Shown here in pieces: positions 1 through 13,021 of a stretch of DNA of 64,000 bases. Each line of letters opens with the position of its first letter. Position 1 is the stretch's first letter. The stretch is taken from assembly GCA_021521415.1 (NCBI GenBank), contig JAIQDT010005786.1, forward strand, positions 1 to 64,000. The letters run 5' to 3'. Source of the DNA: Bidens hawaiensis. Taxonomy: Eukaryota; Streptophyta; Magnoliopsida; Asterales; Asteraceae. Both the position numbers and the translations under genes were made by a program. Under the pieces are notes generated by a model. That model saw nothing but the letters and a program-made list of their open reading frames with translations, was not told where the DNA came from and searched no databases.

Positions 1-2025
1 ATGGATTTCTTTATCCATGCCTATTATATCTTTTGGTAGCAAACTACACATAAACAATGGTGGTAGATATACATAATAATCATTAAAGGAGGTAAAATTA
101 ACTAATTGATTATTATTTTAGAAGTCAAGTATTGTTAAAATCAAGAATGTTAATTAATCTTAATTTATTAATCAGGAACACAAATAGTAGTACTAATTCA
201 CTGAAATTATTATGAAGAAATTCATATAAACAGGAATCCTAAAAGATTGTATTTTTAATTTTCTGATTTTCAAGAAATTAGTATTTGCGTGCAGCAGAAT
301 ATTGAAATTTATCAATTTGAGCTTTAGGTTTCGATTAAAATGAATCTAATCCTAAAAAGAAAAACAATCAACCCAGATCGAATATTGCAAAAAGGTTTCA
401 TCTTTGAGCAAAAAAGATGTATGTTAAGAGAATCAAAAAGATGAATGAACTTACAAGAGTTGGATCAATCGAGTAGAAAAGGCGCTTAATTAATCAAGTT
501 CCTTCTTGGCACAAACATAATAATACTAATGATAAAATGAGGGGAGAGAGAAGACAACACCAAGTGGTGCGTTTATTTTTTTTACATTAAATTCCTTCTT
601 TTTATAACGTACTAGCATTTATCTACACGGGTGATCAAATGGGTATTTACCCATTAAAACCGCTTCGGATGCGAACCCGGTTAATGATAAATACGCCTCC
701 ATTGTAATTTGATCAAAGTTCAATTGTAAATTGATTGAACAGTTAAAACTTAAATCGAAAGGTAAATGGTTCATGGATGAGTCGCTTAAAATCTTTGACG
801 TAAAGTTTAAACCCAAAAATTTACCTTGGACTTAAGGCAATATGAACTTGTATTATTGGTAATACTGGTGGTTCAAACTATAAACCGCTTGCCCAATTTA
901 TCGAGCTAAAATGTACCGAGCTAGTAAGCGACAATCGGTATAACTGGTATTACTAGTTGGTATAAGTCCGTTTTCAAAACATTGAGTTTGACGAGTCTTG
1001 TGGATTTGACAGGTAAAGCCATATTCATGCGCACCCCCTACTAAATCAGGTCGGTTAACCTAGTTGGTTGAATTGTTTAGTGCATCAAAGGCATCAACCT
1101 TAATTCGCTCACAGAAACTTAAGATCGTGGAACTCGGAAACGAGCATTAAATCCCTTATATAAACATGTCAAATGGTTACGTTGTAGTAATGAAGTTATA
1201 AAAATGTTAATCGGATAGGTAAACTTTGAAAGATGGTATAATCGTGTTAGTGGGTCGACATGTTTCAATAAACATGTTGGCATGTTGACTTGTTACACTA
1301 CTCACATTAATTGTTATTCATGTGAACCTGAACACGATTCGTTTATATAAACATGCCAACTCGAACAAAATCATTTTTGAACATATTATATATGTCATAT
1401 TAAACCTGGGTTATTTTCTTGTTATGTCAGAGATTGTCACCCTTAATATTTATTATATGTTTAAACATATTTTTAAATAATATGCATTTCATGAGTTAAA
1501 AATGATGTATATGAAACTATCATAAATAAAAAGCCACCTTTTAAGTTGTAAGTTATTTCATTTTCATGTAATCTAAATGAATAATTTCATGGTCACATTT
1601 AGGTCTTTCTCCTTATGGATATAAAGATTTTAGTAGAAATTTGATAAAGATGGTTTGGTGGTTGTCATTATCTTAAGTCTATAGCTTTGATTAAAGTTAA
1701 TTCGATAAGAAAGATATTTTTAAATACGTGGTTAGTATAAAATATCCTGTTTTACTAAATTATATTTTCTTGTTACATTGAATTTCGTATGTAATGAGAT
1801 ATCGAGGTATAAAGTTGTCAACTTCTTTCATAAGTTATATGTCGGGATAAAAGTTAAGATCGTTTATGTGGCTATTTGTAATGGAGCAAATTTGAGGGAC
1901 GAGATAGGCGATTTTTGAAGTGAACATCCCCACCCCTCACAACAAAGAGGCGAAATGTGGTGGTGGTGGTGGTGGTGGTGGTGGTGGTGGTGGGTGGTGG
2001 GTGGGGGGGGGATGACTATTTGTTG

Positions 2026-2067
<42 letters not shown>

Positions 2068-2365
2068 GTGTGTGTGTGAGTGGGTGTGATATATATGATT
2101 GATTTTTTTTAGAATCACTTTAAGTTTTAAGAACTCTAAAGAATTAACAATTTTTGTTTTTTTTTTAATTTTTTTACACATATGTAATATGTTAGTGTAA
2201 GTAACGTAAAAAATTATATTATTGTTTTACACACCGAATCGACTTATTACATATGTGTAACTAACATTTAAACTTGTATAATCATTAAAAATCTTTATTC
2301 ACTCTCCTGATTTATTTTTAAATCAGATTTATTCTCAGCCACATATTCAATACTCATTTAATTTA
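1..2365. other. Non-coding AT-rich spacer
   Basis: I see no gene here. Short open frames on both strands have no recognisable motif. The longest open frame, around 1864-2181, is a by-product of a GGT run and a TTA run, which give poly-His and poly-Asn. The last 9 bases (2357-2365, tttaattta) are the left target duplication of the Mutator-like element that follows. Confidence 0.6.
1957..2063. repeat. Compound microsatellite (GGT)n and (TTA)n
   Basis: A GGT run spans about 1957-2010 and ends in a G run. A TTA run spans about 2028-2063. Read on the minus strand they give poly-His and poly-Asn stretches, which are not evidence of a protein. Confidence 0.9.
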
Positions 2366-3706
2366 GACAAAATGGCAAAAGACGTCCTTTATGTTTGCAC
2401 GGTTTTTCAATAGTCGTCATTTGGCAAACTTAATGACAGAAAACATCACTTATGTTCAAAAAACATTGCACGGTTCGTCCTTTTCACTAACGAGAGTTAG
2501 TTTTTCTCGTTAAATCCAGTCATGTGCACCTCATGTGAGGGCAATTTAGTCTTTTTACCCTCTCATGTGTTATTTGTGTAGTTGACTTAAAATCTTGGGC
2601 TTTAAATAAATAAAAGTTTTTTTTCTTTTTAACCCATCTTCTTTCCCAAATATTCATAACCCACCATCTTCTTCCCCAAATATCCCATCCAACCTCAGCC
2701 ACCACCCATCATCATCATCTCATCCAACCTCCCCTCTGTCACACTACGCCATTATACTCCGTTCATCCCGCCACCATACAGCCACCATTACCAGGCACCG
2801 CCGCCATTAAATCTGGTCATCCGCACCCACAACCACCATTACTAGTCATCGTCGGCCGTCTCCACCCATAGCCACCATTACTAGTCACCACCGGCTGCTT
2901 TAGCCCTAAATCCACACATTAAAAACCCTAAATCCACAATACTCTTCAATCTTCATAATTACAAAATCAAAAACCCTAAAAGCCACAAACCACCACCACC
3001 ATTCTACAACTCCCTTCTGTTTCATCTCGCCGGAACCCCGGACATGGTCGGAATCACCTAATCCAACAAGAACCCTAATTTTGATTCCCCAATTACTCAA
3101 CGATTTTCCTCTGTCAGATTAAACTGACAGGGGCTTTTTGTTCCTTAGATGATTGCGACCTAAAACACACAGCCACCATTACTAGTGATTGTCTTGATAG
3201 GGTTTCGGAGTTGAGGTGAATTTCAAATTCAGGCCGAGGTTTTGTGTTGTGGTGGACCGGTGGGGTTTTGTTGCGGAAAAAGAGTGTGGTGGCTGTGGTG
3301 GTGGCTGTGACTGTGGCGGCGGAGGAAGTGGCGGGTGGGGCTTGAATCTTTTGGTTGCCAGAAAACGAGAGGTGAGAGAGTGACGGTGGCAGGTGGTGAT
3401 GAAAGTGGCCAGAAGAGAGAGAGAGAGAGAGAGAGGTGAGAGAAAGAGATGGAGAGAGAGAAAGTGTGTGTAATTTATATTTATAATATAATTTTTTTGT
3501 TATTAAATAAAATTTGAAGTTACAAATATACCCTCATGTGCATTGCACATGACCAAATTTAACGAAAAAACTTAACTGAGTTAGTGTAAAAGTACGTAAC
3601 GTGATACATTTTTGAAACATAGAACATGATTTCAGTCATTAAGTTTGCTAAAGGACGACTATTGAAAAACCATGAAAACATAAAGGACCAGTTTTGCCAT
3701 TTTGTC
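2366..3706. mobile_element. Non-autonomous Mutator-like (MULE) element, copy 1
   Basis: The two ends are inverted repeats of about 190 bp. The left end starts gacaaaatggcaaaa and the right end is its complement, ...ttttgccattttgtc, with roughly 75-80% identity by eye along the arms. The element is flanked by an exact 9-bp duplication, tttaattta, at 2357-2365 and 3707-3715. Long TIRs with a 9-bp target duplication are the Mutator superfamily signature. The interior holds CCACCA-rich and GA-rich sequence (GA run about 3417-3440) and no transposase, so the copy depends on an enzyme made elsewhere. The end sequences share blocks with the element at 16210-17696, so both belong to one family. Confidence 0.85.
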
Positions 3707-4095
3707 TTTAATTTATTGTGCGGTCCATATTGAGTCCTTAATGTTCTTACAACTCATCAAGTTCTCAAAGATCCTTCCCATGTATGCATGTATGTATGTA
3801 TGTATGTATAAATGAAAACTCCCTAAATTCTCTCAAGCCACCAGATTGCTTTATTTTTAAATGAAGGTTCTTATGCATTTGACCCGAATTCATGGGTATG
3901 AGTCTCACCAAACCCATATAGCCCTTAAACGGGTTATAACATCTCATTATATTAAAAATTAATCTAATCAAATATTTGATATGAAAATCCTTTAAAATAC
4001 GGATCTATTAAAAATTAATATCCATTTTTTTTAAAAGATATTATTTATAATTAAAAAACAATTTTATAGTAAAAAAACAAAATAAGCGGGTCATG
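3707..4095. repeat. AT-rich repeat unit flanking RE1
   Basis: The stretch about 3893-4090 resembles 25768-26030 and, in part, 26031-26170. Each has a gggtctcac.aaaccca motif, an aacgggttataacatctcat motif and a block with attaaaaattaatatccattttt. RE1 appears to have inserted into a short tandem array of this unit. The last five bases, tcatg, are RE1's left target duplication. I see no gene. Confidence 0.6.
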
Positions 4096-5421
4096 TGTGA
4101 CACTCGTCAATTTCAGGTTAACTTCGTAAATTCAAACGCAAGATCACACGAAATATATCATTCTAGTCAATGCATTTCAAATTGCATTTAACTAGGGTTA
4201 AATGACACATGACAATCATTACACAAGTAGTCTTTCGGAGTTTCACCGAAACACACACGAGTCGACTCAAACCGTTGGTGAACAAACAATAAATATTATA
4301 AACAAGTACTTGGTATAATTACGTGTTACGTTTATATGTGTAAATTTGTGCTTGTATGTATAACATCATATTATGGATATAATTGACTAGTTTATGCTAG
4401 AATTAAACAAAATAGAAGTTGACAGTGCAAGTTGTAACATGTGATATAATTAGTTAATATATAAACAAACTAATCAACAAACCCTAACCCTCTCCCTCCC
4501 TCTCCCTCTTGCGATGACAGCCCCACACCATTCCCCTCTCCCTTGATCGGCCGAGAATACACACACACATATACATACAAGGTGTTTACAAGTTGTTTGA
4601 AGATCCAAGGTTGCTAGCTAGAGAACTAGAGATGATTTCTTTTACGCACACTTTTCTTGGATTTTTGATAACTTCGCAAACAGTGAGTTTCACGGCCCCT
4701 TTTACTCTTTAACGCTTTTATTATGGGGAGATAACATACTCCAACGCTTTAGATTTTGTTACTCTTTATATATCACTTGTAAGGCTAAGTGGCAACAAAC
4801 CAACTAAGTCCTGCTGAACATCAAACCGGTTAATATTGGATAATAGCGAGTCACCTTTGAGTAGTACTACTGGGTTTGACAAACCCCACCCAACTCTACA
4901 CTCGCATGTAGGTCGAGTGCGTGTAGTTTTGGCTAACACATTTACCATGGTCGTGGTTGACATGGTGGTAAGGCAATCGTATAAACAGTCAGCTTCGGTG
5001 TCGAACACTTAGTAATACATGCTTGATAGGTTAGCTATCTATTGATATATAATTGACATAACACTATCTGGTAACGCTTAAATTTACTTAAACCTGTGAA
5101 CTCACCAACCTTGTGTTGATACTTTCAGCATGTTTATCTCGGGTAGCCGAGGCGGACGAGCGATATAGGACATGTATTTCACTGAACTCTATTATTTTAA
5201 ACTTTTTAAAATTTTATCATGATAACTGTGTTTTAAGACGTCCTGTGTGGCGCAACTATTTGCTTTACAGTTTACGCTTCCGCAACTTTACTTAAGACTT
5301 GATGTCTTGGTTATCTTTTTAAAACTTTAATTGTGGTGTTTGATATAACTAATGATTCCGATCCAATTAGTTCACACCCTCTGATGGTAAAACTCCATTA
5401 GTGGATTTTGAGGGTGTGACA
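4096..5421 (+). repeat. RE1 5' LTR
   Basis: It starts tgtgacactcgtcaatttca and ends gggtgtgaca, and it matches 24417-25762 along its length with scattered substitutions and small indels. It contains one aaaccctaaccctct stretch near 4481-4495 that looks like telomere repeat but is only about two units long. An open frame at 4766-5008 recurs in the other LTR and is not a gene. Confidence 0.92.
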
Positions 5422-5424
5422 GAT

Positions 5425-5437
5425 TGGTATCAGATCC
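5425..5437 (+). other. RE1 primer-binding site
   Basis: The motif tggtatcagatcc starts three bases after the 5' LTR end. It matches the complement of the plant initiator-Met tRNA 3' end, whose usual form is TGGTATCAGAGCC, with one mismatch. This fixes the element's orientation as plus and marks where minus-strand DNA synthesis would begin. Confidence 0.85.
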
Positions 5438-5628
5438 ATTGGTTATAGCGAACTAGAATTGCATTCATACTAGACTATAACCGCAATGACCCATTAGTTA
5501 TGATCTTACGCACCGCATATAAGTATATATATATATATATATGATATATATTTGACTGTTCGCTTTCTTTATTTCTTTTCCTCATTCATTCATACGCGCG
5601 CAAACCATACACGACTTATCCTGTAGGG

Positions 5629-7273
5629 ATGTCAATGCCATCATCATCATCAGACCCGGTGTCCCACGCCCCAGGAAAGGAACCACAGCTTCCTAACCCA
5701 TAACCACCTCTAGTAGTCCCAACACTAGCAGTCCCTGCACTGAAGAGGCACCGCTCATCTAGAGACGTTTACGAATGCAACAGTAATTGGGATTGGTACC
5801 CAAGTTTGATCAAATGGATTGTTTACCATGAGCAAGTTCCCCCACTACCTCTCCCGGGCTGTCCTATATCCTTCAACACATTACCATCTCTAACCCAACC
5901 AACGGAGCGTGCTTTCGCAGCTCTCGCCTCCTGTTTAGAGCGTGAAGTTGATATTATGCACTCGATGAGAGCGAAGGTTACTGGAATGATAGAGGATGGA
6001 GCTGAGGCTAGGAAGAGAATTTCCTACCTGACTAAAGCCATGAAGGAAGTTTATGATGCTCATGTTCAGCTAATGAAGCTAGTGATCAAGATGCAATCAG
6101 AGATGATAGACTTTCAGGAAGAAGTTAGAGATGCAAGAGGCCATGTAGAGGCAGCTCTGGCTACCCATGTTCAAAATCAAGCCGGAGGTCCAGCAGTCTG
6201 TACCTTCAAGAATTACCTAGACTGTAAACCAAATTCGTTTAAGGGCACTGAGGGAGCCATAGGTTTCCTGCGTTGGGCCTAGAAGGCAGAGTCAGCCTTT
6301 GAGATGTGCAACTGTCCACCAGCCAGCAGGGTCAAGTTTGTTGCTGGAACACTGCTAGATTCAGCCCTCACCTGGTGGAATTCCAATGTGCAAATACTCG
6401 GATTGGAGTTGGCGAATGCTATGAATTGGGAAGAATTCAAGAATATGATGCTGGAAGAGTATTGTCATAGAGAGGAGATCTCAAAGATGGAGTTAGAATT
6501 TTGGGCTTTGAATATGGTGGGCTCTGAAATTGAAGCCTAGCACCACTCGTTCTCACAAACTGGCGGTGATGTGCCCAAGGATGGTAGATCCACCAAGTAA
6601 GAGAATTGAGATGTATATCGATGGTTTACTGCCAAAGATTCCAGGTACGGTGACGTCTTCCAAACCGACCACTATTCAGCAAGCGATCCGAATAGCCCAT
6701 AAGCTGACGGATCAAGCAGTGGCCCAAGGTGCGTTACCACCTAGAGGTTCCACCTCTAAAACCCTTGAAAACTTGAGAAATGACAACAACAACTCTAAGA
6801 ATAGAAAGAGGAAGTTTGACAACACAAGGTCCTCATCATCGAACCCCCCCCCCCACAGCAACAACACCACCGTAAACCCGAATTCGCTCGGAACTTCAAC
6901 ATTCATAGTTCCAACAACAGCAACCGTGTTGGCCAGGGTTCGAGTAACTATGCTGGAAAGTACCCGAAGTGTAACAAGTGCAACTATCACCATGCTGGCC
7001 CATGGGACCGTATCAATTGTCTGCGATGCGGTAAATTGGGTCATCAAGCCAAGGACTGCAGAGGAGAACTCGCGGGAAAGGGCGCTCCTAAACAGCCTGC
7101 AACCACGAAAGGGTGCTTTGAGTGTGGTCAGGAGGGTCATTTCAGGAAAGACTGTCCTAAACATAAACAAAATGAGGGCAACGGAGGCAACAACAACAAC
7201 GGAGGTGGTACTAAGGGTAGAGCCTTTGTCATTGGATCGGGCCAGGCCCGCAGCGATCCGGACATGGTTACTG
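5629..7273 (+). pseudogene. RE1 gag pseudogene (capsid and zinc knuckles)
   Basis: This is the decayed structural gene of RE1. The frame opens at ATG 5629 and has a stop at 5701. It resumes through a coiled-coil-like segment, an NYLDCKP-like region and a gypsy capsid segment with LTWWN at about 6370-6385, with a further stop at 6280. Frameshifts fall near 6535 and near the C run at 6845-6854. After those come zinc-knuckle motifs: a CX2C...H-type motif near 6970-7020 and two classic CX2CX4HX4C knuckles, CLRCGKLGHQAKDC near 7018-7059 and CFECGQEGHFRKDC near 7114-7155. Gag would package the element RNA in cytoplasmic particles. The frame runs into protease codons until RE2 cuts it at 7274-7278. 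The family call is secure and the gene is dead. Confidence 0.85.
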
Positions 7274-7278
7274 GTAAG

Positions 7279-9634
7279 TGTCACACCCCGACCAAAGGCG
7301 GCGGAACATGACGGGGAGCAACGATTGCTCATAAGCACATGACACTATTCAAAGCGACAATATTTAACAAACTCATTTCATTTCACAACATCGAAAATGT
7401 CACATAAACAAATATTCATAAGTCAAATACAACAAAATATAGCAAATTAAATATTGTTCATTTTTGCTAATAACTTAAAGGTCTTGACATTCGTTTTCTC
7501 CACAAGCACCAAATCAACCGTAATGCAAACCTGTAACATTTCATAAAATAAAGTTTGTCAACACAAAGGTTGGTGAGCAATTCATAAGTTTGAGCAACAA
7601 TAGTATATAGTAAGAAAGATCCACAAACTAGTATACGAAACAATAAATAAAAGCCATAATTTGGATAAAATTGCTAGTAGAATTACGTTAGCGACACCAA
7701 ACCATAAGGGGATGCCAAATAGTCTAGGATTTAATAGATTATCGTTAATTGCATTACGTTAACGACACCTTGATACAAGAGGATTCCAAGTAGTCTAGGA
7801 TTTATAGATTCAACCAACCGAAAGCGATAAACACATAGGCATATAAGCATAGAACACCAAATCGAGCAAGTATTTAAGTAAAGTATACAACAACGTTTGT
7901 GGTTTAAGACCCAAGTATAAAATATTTAGTTTAGATAAGATGAAATGTCACCCCCAAAACAAAAGATAGAAAACGGGGTATGAAGTTACTCACGTTCAAG
8001 TAATAAAACTTGAAAGATTGATTACTTGTAGATTTACCAGAAGGATGAGTTAACGGATGAAGCCTAAAATAAAAGAAGTCTTGGATTTAGAAAGGTTGCC
8101 TTAAAGATTTTAAATAAAATAATTGTTGCAAAAAGTAAACAATTTAAAGTTCAAGGTTTAAAATGTAACTATTTAAGAATTTATAATAACAACCCTTTAA
8201 AAATGTAAGTTTGCTCGAAACCGGGTTAAAGTATCTAACATCAATATTTACTTAACCCAAGTTAAGTAACAAGGTGAGAAAAATGCTAAATGCAAGTTCC
8301 TTTGGGACAAAGATACTAAAACGGATTTTTTTAACGAGTGTTCGGGTTGTCGGTTCGGGTCTTGAAAAATGGTCAAACCCAAAATCAACTTTCCAAAATA
8401 TTAATTTTCATGAGATAACTCATTAAAATATAATAACACTTAACCAAGTATTTAGATCTATTGTTTTAGAACTAACAACACATGTTAAGCGAATGTTCGG
8501 TTTTGTCGGTCCAAACTATGTTATGAGGTCAAGTTGGATCCAACAATTCCAAGTACTTAAGAAAAATAATTAAAATCAGTTTGTAAACTATTTTTAAAGG
8601 ACTATACAAGTCTTGATAGCTAAAAACACACTTGTATGTCTTAAGCGAGTAAAATTCGGATTGGTTCGGTTTCCATCTCACAACAAGTTCATAGATGGAT
8701 TCTACATACCCATATATCATAGATCTTGTATAAAAATGTACAAATGAAAATATTTAAGTTCTACAACTAAAAGGTCAACAACAAGTCTTTTTAACAAAAG
8801 TTCGGTTTGGTTCGGTTTCCATCTCACAATGAGTTCATAGATGGTCTCCAAATACCCAAGACTTGTAAATGTGACTAACAACTAAAATGAGCAGAAGTTA
8901 GGCATAAATAATATGTATAAATAAGTTATGTGTGTGTATATATATATATCAAAAACTCGAAGTCCTCCATGAAGCCTTGCCATATGACGTTCGAAACTTA
9001 ACCAACCGGAGTCGGTGAAGTAACTAATAAAGGTAACAAGGGGTGTGTATTATATATATGTTGTAACACCATATTCAAGAGTTAGTAATGTTAGATGAAT
9101 AAGTTAGAATTAAAGATAAAACTCAGTTTAACTTTTAGAGGTCAAACCTTCAAGAACACAATGAAAATAACCTTAAGATCTTTGAATTTGAGAGAGAAAT
9201 TGAAGGTGTAGCAGGTGTAAATGAGTGGAAATGGTAGTGTATATATAGAGTAAGTTTAAAGGGTCAAGCATAAAGGGTTTTGCATGAAAATGGGGAGTTT
9301 TGGTCAAATGTTTGCTTAAAAATAAGCAAAAACGAGCAGCTGGTGCAGACTGCCTTTAGCGCGGCGCTAAGGTCTCTGCCCTTTGACCTTAGCGCGGCGC
9401 AAAAGTCACCTGGTGGAAATTCTAAACTTTCAAAATTGGCAGTTTTGGCCCCCGGAGTTGTTTTTAAGCGTTTTTAAGGACCGGAAAGGGTGTTTTTGAG
9501 ACCCGACAAGTATAAAACAATAATGTAACTTAAAATCCATCATTTTGATTATATCGAAGGTTTTGGTTTACAAAACGGGTCGGTTTACATAATAAAACAA
9601 ATACAAAAGTGACCCGAAATTGACGAATGTCACA
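7279..9634 (-). repeat. RE2 3' LTR (left-hand copy)
   Basis: It starts tgtcacaccccgaccaaagg and ends gaatgtcaca. It is the intact version of the LTR, about 2.36 kb, and lacks the Mutator-like insertion seen in the other copy. Around 8112-8125 it preserves the empty target site of that insertion. On the minus strand a TATA-like tatatata lies near 9238-9245, with a pair of GC-rich palindromes upstream of it at 9356-9403. Confidence 0.9.
9356..9403. promoter_or_regulatory. Paired palindromes in RE2 LTR promoter region
   Basis: The 15-base palindrome ttagcgcggcgctaa (7-base arms, one central base) sits at 9356-9370. A near-copy ending gcgcaaa is at 9389-9403. The pair also forms a larger imperfect inverted repeat. 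In the minus-strand reading it lies about 110-160 bases upstream of the TATA-like motif, where an LTR enhancer would be. A role as factor-binding site or cruciform is inference. Confidence 0.5.
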
Positions 9635-9639
9635 GTATT

Positions 9640-12600
9640 CCCTAATTTAGGAAATTTCGTCCCCAAATTAAGAATAAGACAACGATGCAAACAAATGTGG
9701 ATACTTCTCTTTCATTGCGTTTTCTCGTTCCCATGTAAATCCGCGCCACGCCGTGATTCCCATCGAACTTTTACTAACCGAATTCGACTACGCTTGGTCT
9801 TCTTCTCGTTGCGATCCATGATCTCAACGGGTCGTTCAACCATAAGCATAGACTCATCAACATGAACTTCGTCGAGAGGTATATGGAGATTTCCCTCGGC
9901 TAGGCACTTTTTGAGATTCGAAACATGAAATTCGGATGAACATCGGCAAGTTCTTACAGTAGTTCGAGTCGATACGCTACTTTCCCAACACGTTCAAGAA
10001 TTTTGAAAGGACCAACGAAACGAGGAGCTAGTTTACCCTTCTTTCCAAAACGAACTACCCCTTCCAAGGAGATACTCTTAGAAGGATAAGATCGTCAACA
10101 TTAAATTGGATAGGTTTTCGCCGTTTGTCGGCGTAACTCTTTTGACGATTTCTAGAGGCTAGGAGATTTTAACGGATTTGATCAATGACATCGGTTCCTT
10201 CTTGGACCATTTCAGGTCCCGTGATTTGAGTTTCACCGATTTCGTTCCAACAAATTGGGGAACGACATTTACGACCGTAAAGAGCTTGAAAAGGAGCCAC
10301 ATCAATGCTAGAGTGGTAGCTATTGTTGTAGGAGAACTCGATGAACAGAAGATGAGAATCCCAATTCTCCCGAAATCAAGAACACATGCTCGTAGCATAT
10401 CCTCGAGTGTTTGGATTGTATGTTCGGATTGACTGCCCGTTTGAGGATGATAAGAGGTGCCAAGATCGAGACGTGTTCCCAAAGCTTCTTCAAGAGATCG
10501 CCAAAAATGAGAGGTAAAACGAGCATCGTGATCGGAAATGATAGACAATGGCAAACCGTGTCGGCACACGATTTCCCGAACATATATTTGAGCAAGCTGC
10601 TCGACAGAATACTTCTCGCGGATCAGAATGAAATGAGCAGATTTGATCAAACGGTCGATGATCACCCAAATGATATCGTGGACTTTTTGAGTGTTGGGTA
10701 ATTTGGTGATAAAGTCCAAAGCAATGTCTTCCCATTTCCAAACGGGAATCGGTGGTTGCTCGAGTAGACCAAAAGGTCTTTGATGTTCGGCTTTGACTTT
10801 TGAGCAAGTAAGACATTTAGATACAAACAACGCTACTTCCTTTTTCATACCCGACCACCAAAAGGTAGCACGAAGATCAAAATACATCTTATCGCACCGG
10901 GATTAACGGAATACCGCGAATTGTGAGCTTCGTCGAGTATACAAGTATGAAGGTCATCGCGATCTGGAATCCACAAACGATTGAGAAAGTACAAAAGACC
11001 ATCGGGTTTGGTTTCGAGTTGAAGTTCGCTCCACATGACATTTCGCCGTACATGTTACCTTCTTCAACGGAGGTACGTTGAGCTTGAAAGATACGAATTT
11101 GAAGATCGGTTTGAACAATAATGCTTAGAAGCAGAACGGATTTTAACATTAACCTTTCGACTTAAGGCGTCGACGACAACATTCGCTTTACCGGGGTGGT
11201 AGCGAATCTCGCAGTCGTAATCACTAAGTAATTCGGCCCATTTTCGTTGTCTCATGTTGAGATATTTTTGGTCAAAAATGTGTTGAAGGCTTTAATGATC
11301 GGTAAACACCACACATTTTGTTCCATAAAAGTAAGGTCTCCAGATTTTGAGAAAGAAAACGACGGCACCAAGTTCGAGATCGTGAGTCGTATAGTTCTTC
11401 TCGTTGACCTTAAGTTGCCTTGATACGTATGCGATGACTTGACCTCGTTGCATGAGAACGCAACCAAGGCCTTGATGGGAGGCATCGCAAAATACAACAA
11501 AATTGTCGTTTCCATTGGGAATGGTTAGAACGGGAGCATTGCAAAGCATGTTCTTGAGAGTACAAAAGGCTTCTTCTTGCTTCGAACCCCAATCAAAAGG
11601 TGTTCCTTTATGGGTGAGAGAGGTAAGAGGCAAAGAGATCTTAGAAAAGTTTCTAATGAAACGCCGATAATATCCGGCCAAACCTAGGAAGGATCGAATT
11701 ACCGTGGGAGTCGTTGGAGTTTTCCAATCCTTAACGGCCTCAATTTTAGCGGGATCAACATGAATACCTTTGTCGTTTATGATATGTCCAAAAAATTGAA
11801 CTTCCTCGAGCCAAAATTCACATCTGGAGAATTTGGCATAGAGTTGCTCGTTTCTAAGGAGCTCGAGAATGGAATGCAAATGATGTTCATGTTCGGCTTT
11901 GGATTTAGAGAAGATAAGGATGTCATCAATAAAGACAATAACGAATTTATCAAGGAATGGTTTGCAAGCGCGGTTCATGAGGTCCATAAATACCGTGGGT
12001 GCATTTGTTAACCCAAAGGGCATAACCAAAATTTTGAAATGTCCATATCGAGTACAGAAAGAGGTTTTAAGAATGTCTTCTTCGCGAACACACAATTGAT
12101 GATAAACCGATCGAAGATCAATTTTGGAGAAACAAGTTACGCCTTGAAGTTGGTCGAATAAGTCGTCGATACGTGGCAATGGGTAACGATTTTTAATAGT
12201 AAGCTTGTTAAGTTCACGATAATCAATGCACATACGAAACGAACCATCCTTCTTTTTCACGAAGAGAACGGGAGCGCCCCAAGGAGAAGAGCTTGGACGA
12301 ATGAAGCCTTTATCGGAAAGTTCTTCGAGTTGGTTTGATAGTTCTTGCATTTCCGACGGGGCTAGACGATAAGGAGCCTTGGCCATGGGCATCGCGCCGG
12401 GCACAAGATCGATTTGGAATTCAATCGGACGAACGGGAGGAAGACCGATAACATCATCGGGAAAGACATCAAAGAAACACGAACAATAGGAATATCTTGG
12501 ATCTTCCTTTCCTTTTTGTCTTTTTTCACAGAGAGAGCTAGAAACAGAACGTACTTTTGGCGTAAGTACTTTTGATATTGAGCACACGACATGAGATTTA

Positions 12601-13021
12601 GCCTTTGAGACGTTGTGTTTCCAAAGACCTTAAGAATTTTACCGTTGACGAGCGGGATGCGAATGAATTTATCAAAACAAACGACTTCGGCACGGTGCAA
12701 AGATAACCAATCCATGCCTACTATGACATCGAAGCTACCCATTTGCATCGGGATGAGATCGATGGAGAATTAATGCTTAGAAAGAATAAGAGAGCAATCG
12801 CGGATGACGGAATCGATGGTAATAGAATTGCCATTGGCGACTTCAACAAAGAACGGTCGGGAAAGCTTAGTTCGAGGCATCGCAAGTTTCGACTCAAATT
12901 TCAAAGAAATAAAACTTCTATCGGCACCGGTATCAAATAAAATAGAAGCCAAATGATAGTTCACCAAAAACATACCATTCACAACATCGTTTTCCACTTG
13001 AGCTTGATTTGCATTCATCAT
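9640..13021 (-). pseudogene. RE2 pol pseudogene (protease, RT, RNase H, integrase)
   Basis: This is the enzymatic half of the RE2 polyprotein, read right to left. Protease, with LFDTGADRSF, is near 12900-12960. A frameshift near 12750 leads to the GSFDVIVGMDWL motif. RT spans about 11500-12460, with [38 protein letters not shown] and the FIDD catalytic motif near 11930. RNase H follows, with FTDH broken by a stop near 11294, then [16 protein letters not shown] near 11180. Integrase at about 10159-10887 has the zinc-binding C..C half ([14 protein letters not shown]) and the core D, D and E region ([31 protein letters not shown]). After a frameshift near 10380 the C-terminal tail runs to about 9640. 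The whole family is known from many plants. The gene cannot give an intact product. Confidence 0.88.

Noticed and set aside
1864..2181. Open frame with poly-Asn and poly-His
   Set aside because: It is produced by TTA and GGT microsatellites, with no conserved sequence around them.
4481..4510. Telomere-like aaaccctaaccct stretch, also near 24816
   Set aside because: It is only about two units long and present in both RE1 LTRs, so it is ordinary LTR sequence.
9280..9477. Frame MHENGEFWSNVCLKISK with a near copy at 18859-19104
   Set aside because: It is in the RE2 LTRs on the antisense strand. The copy is LTR duplication, not a gene family.
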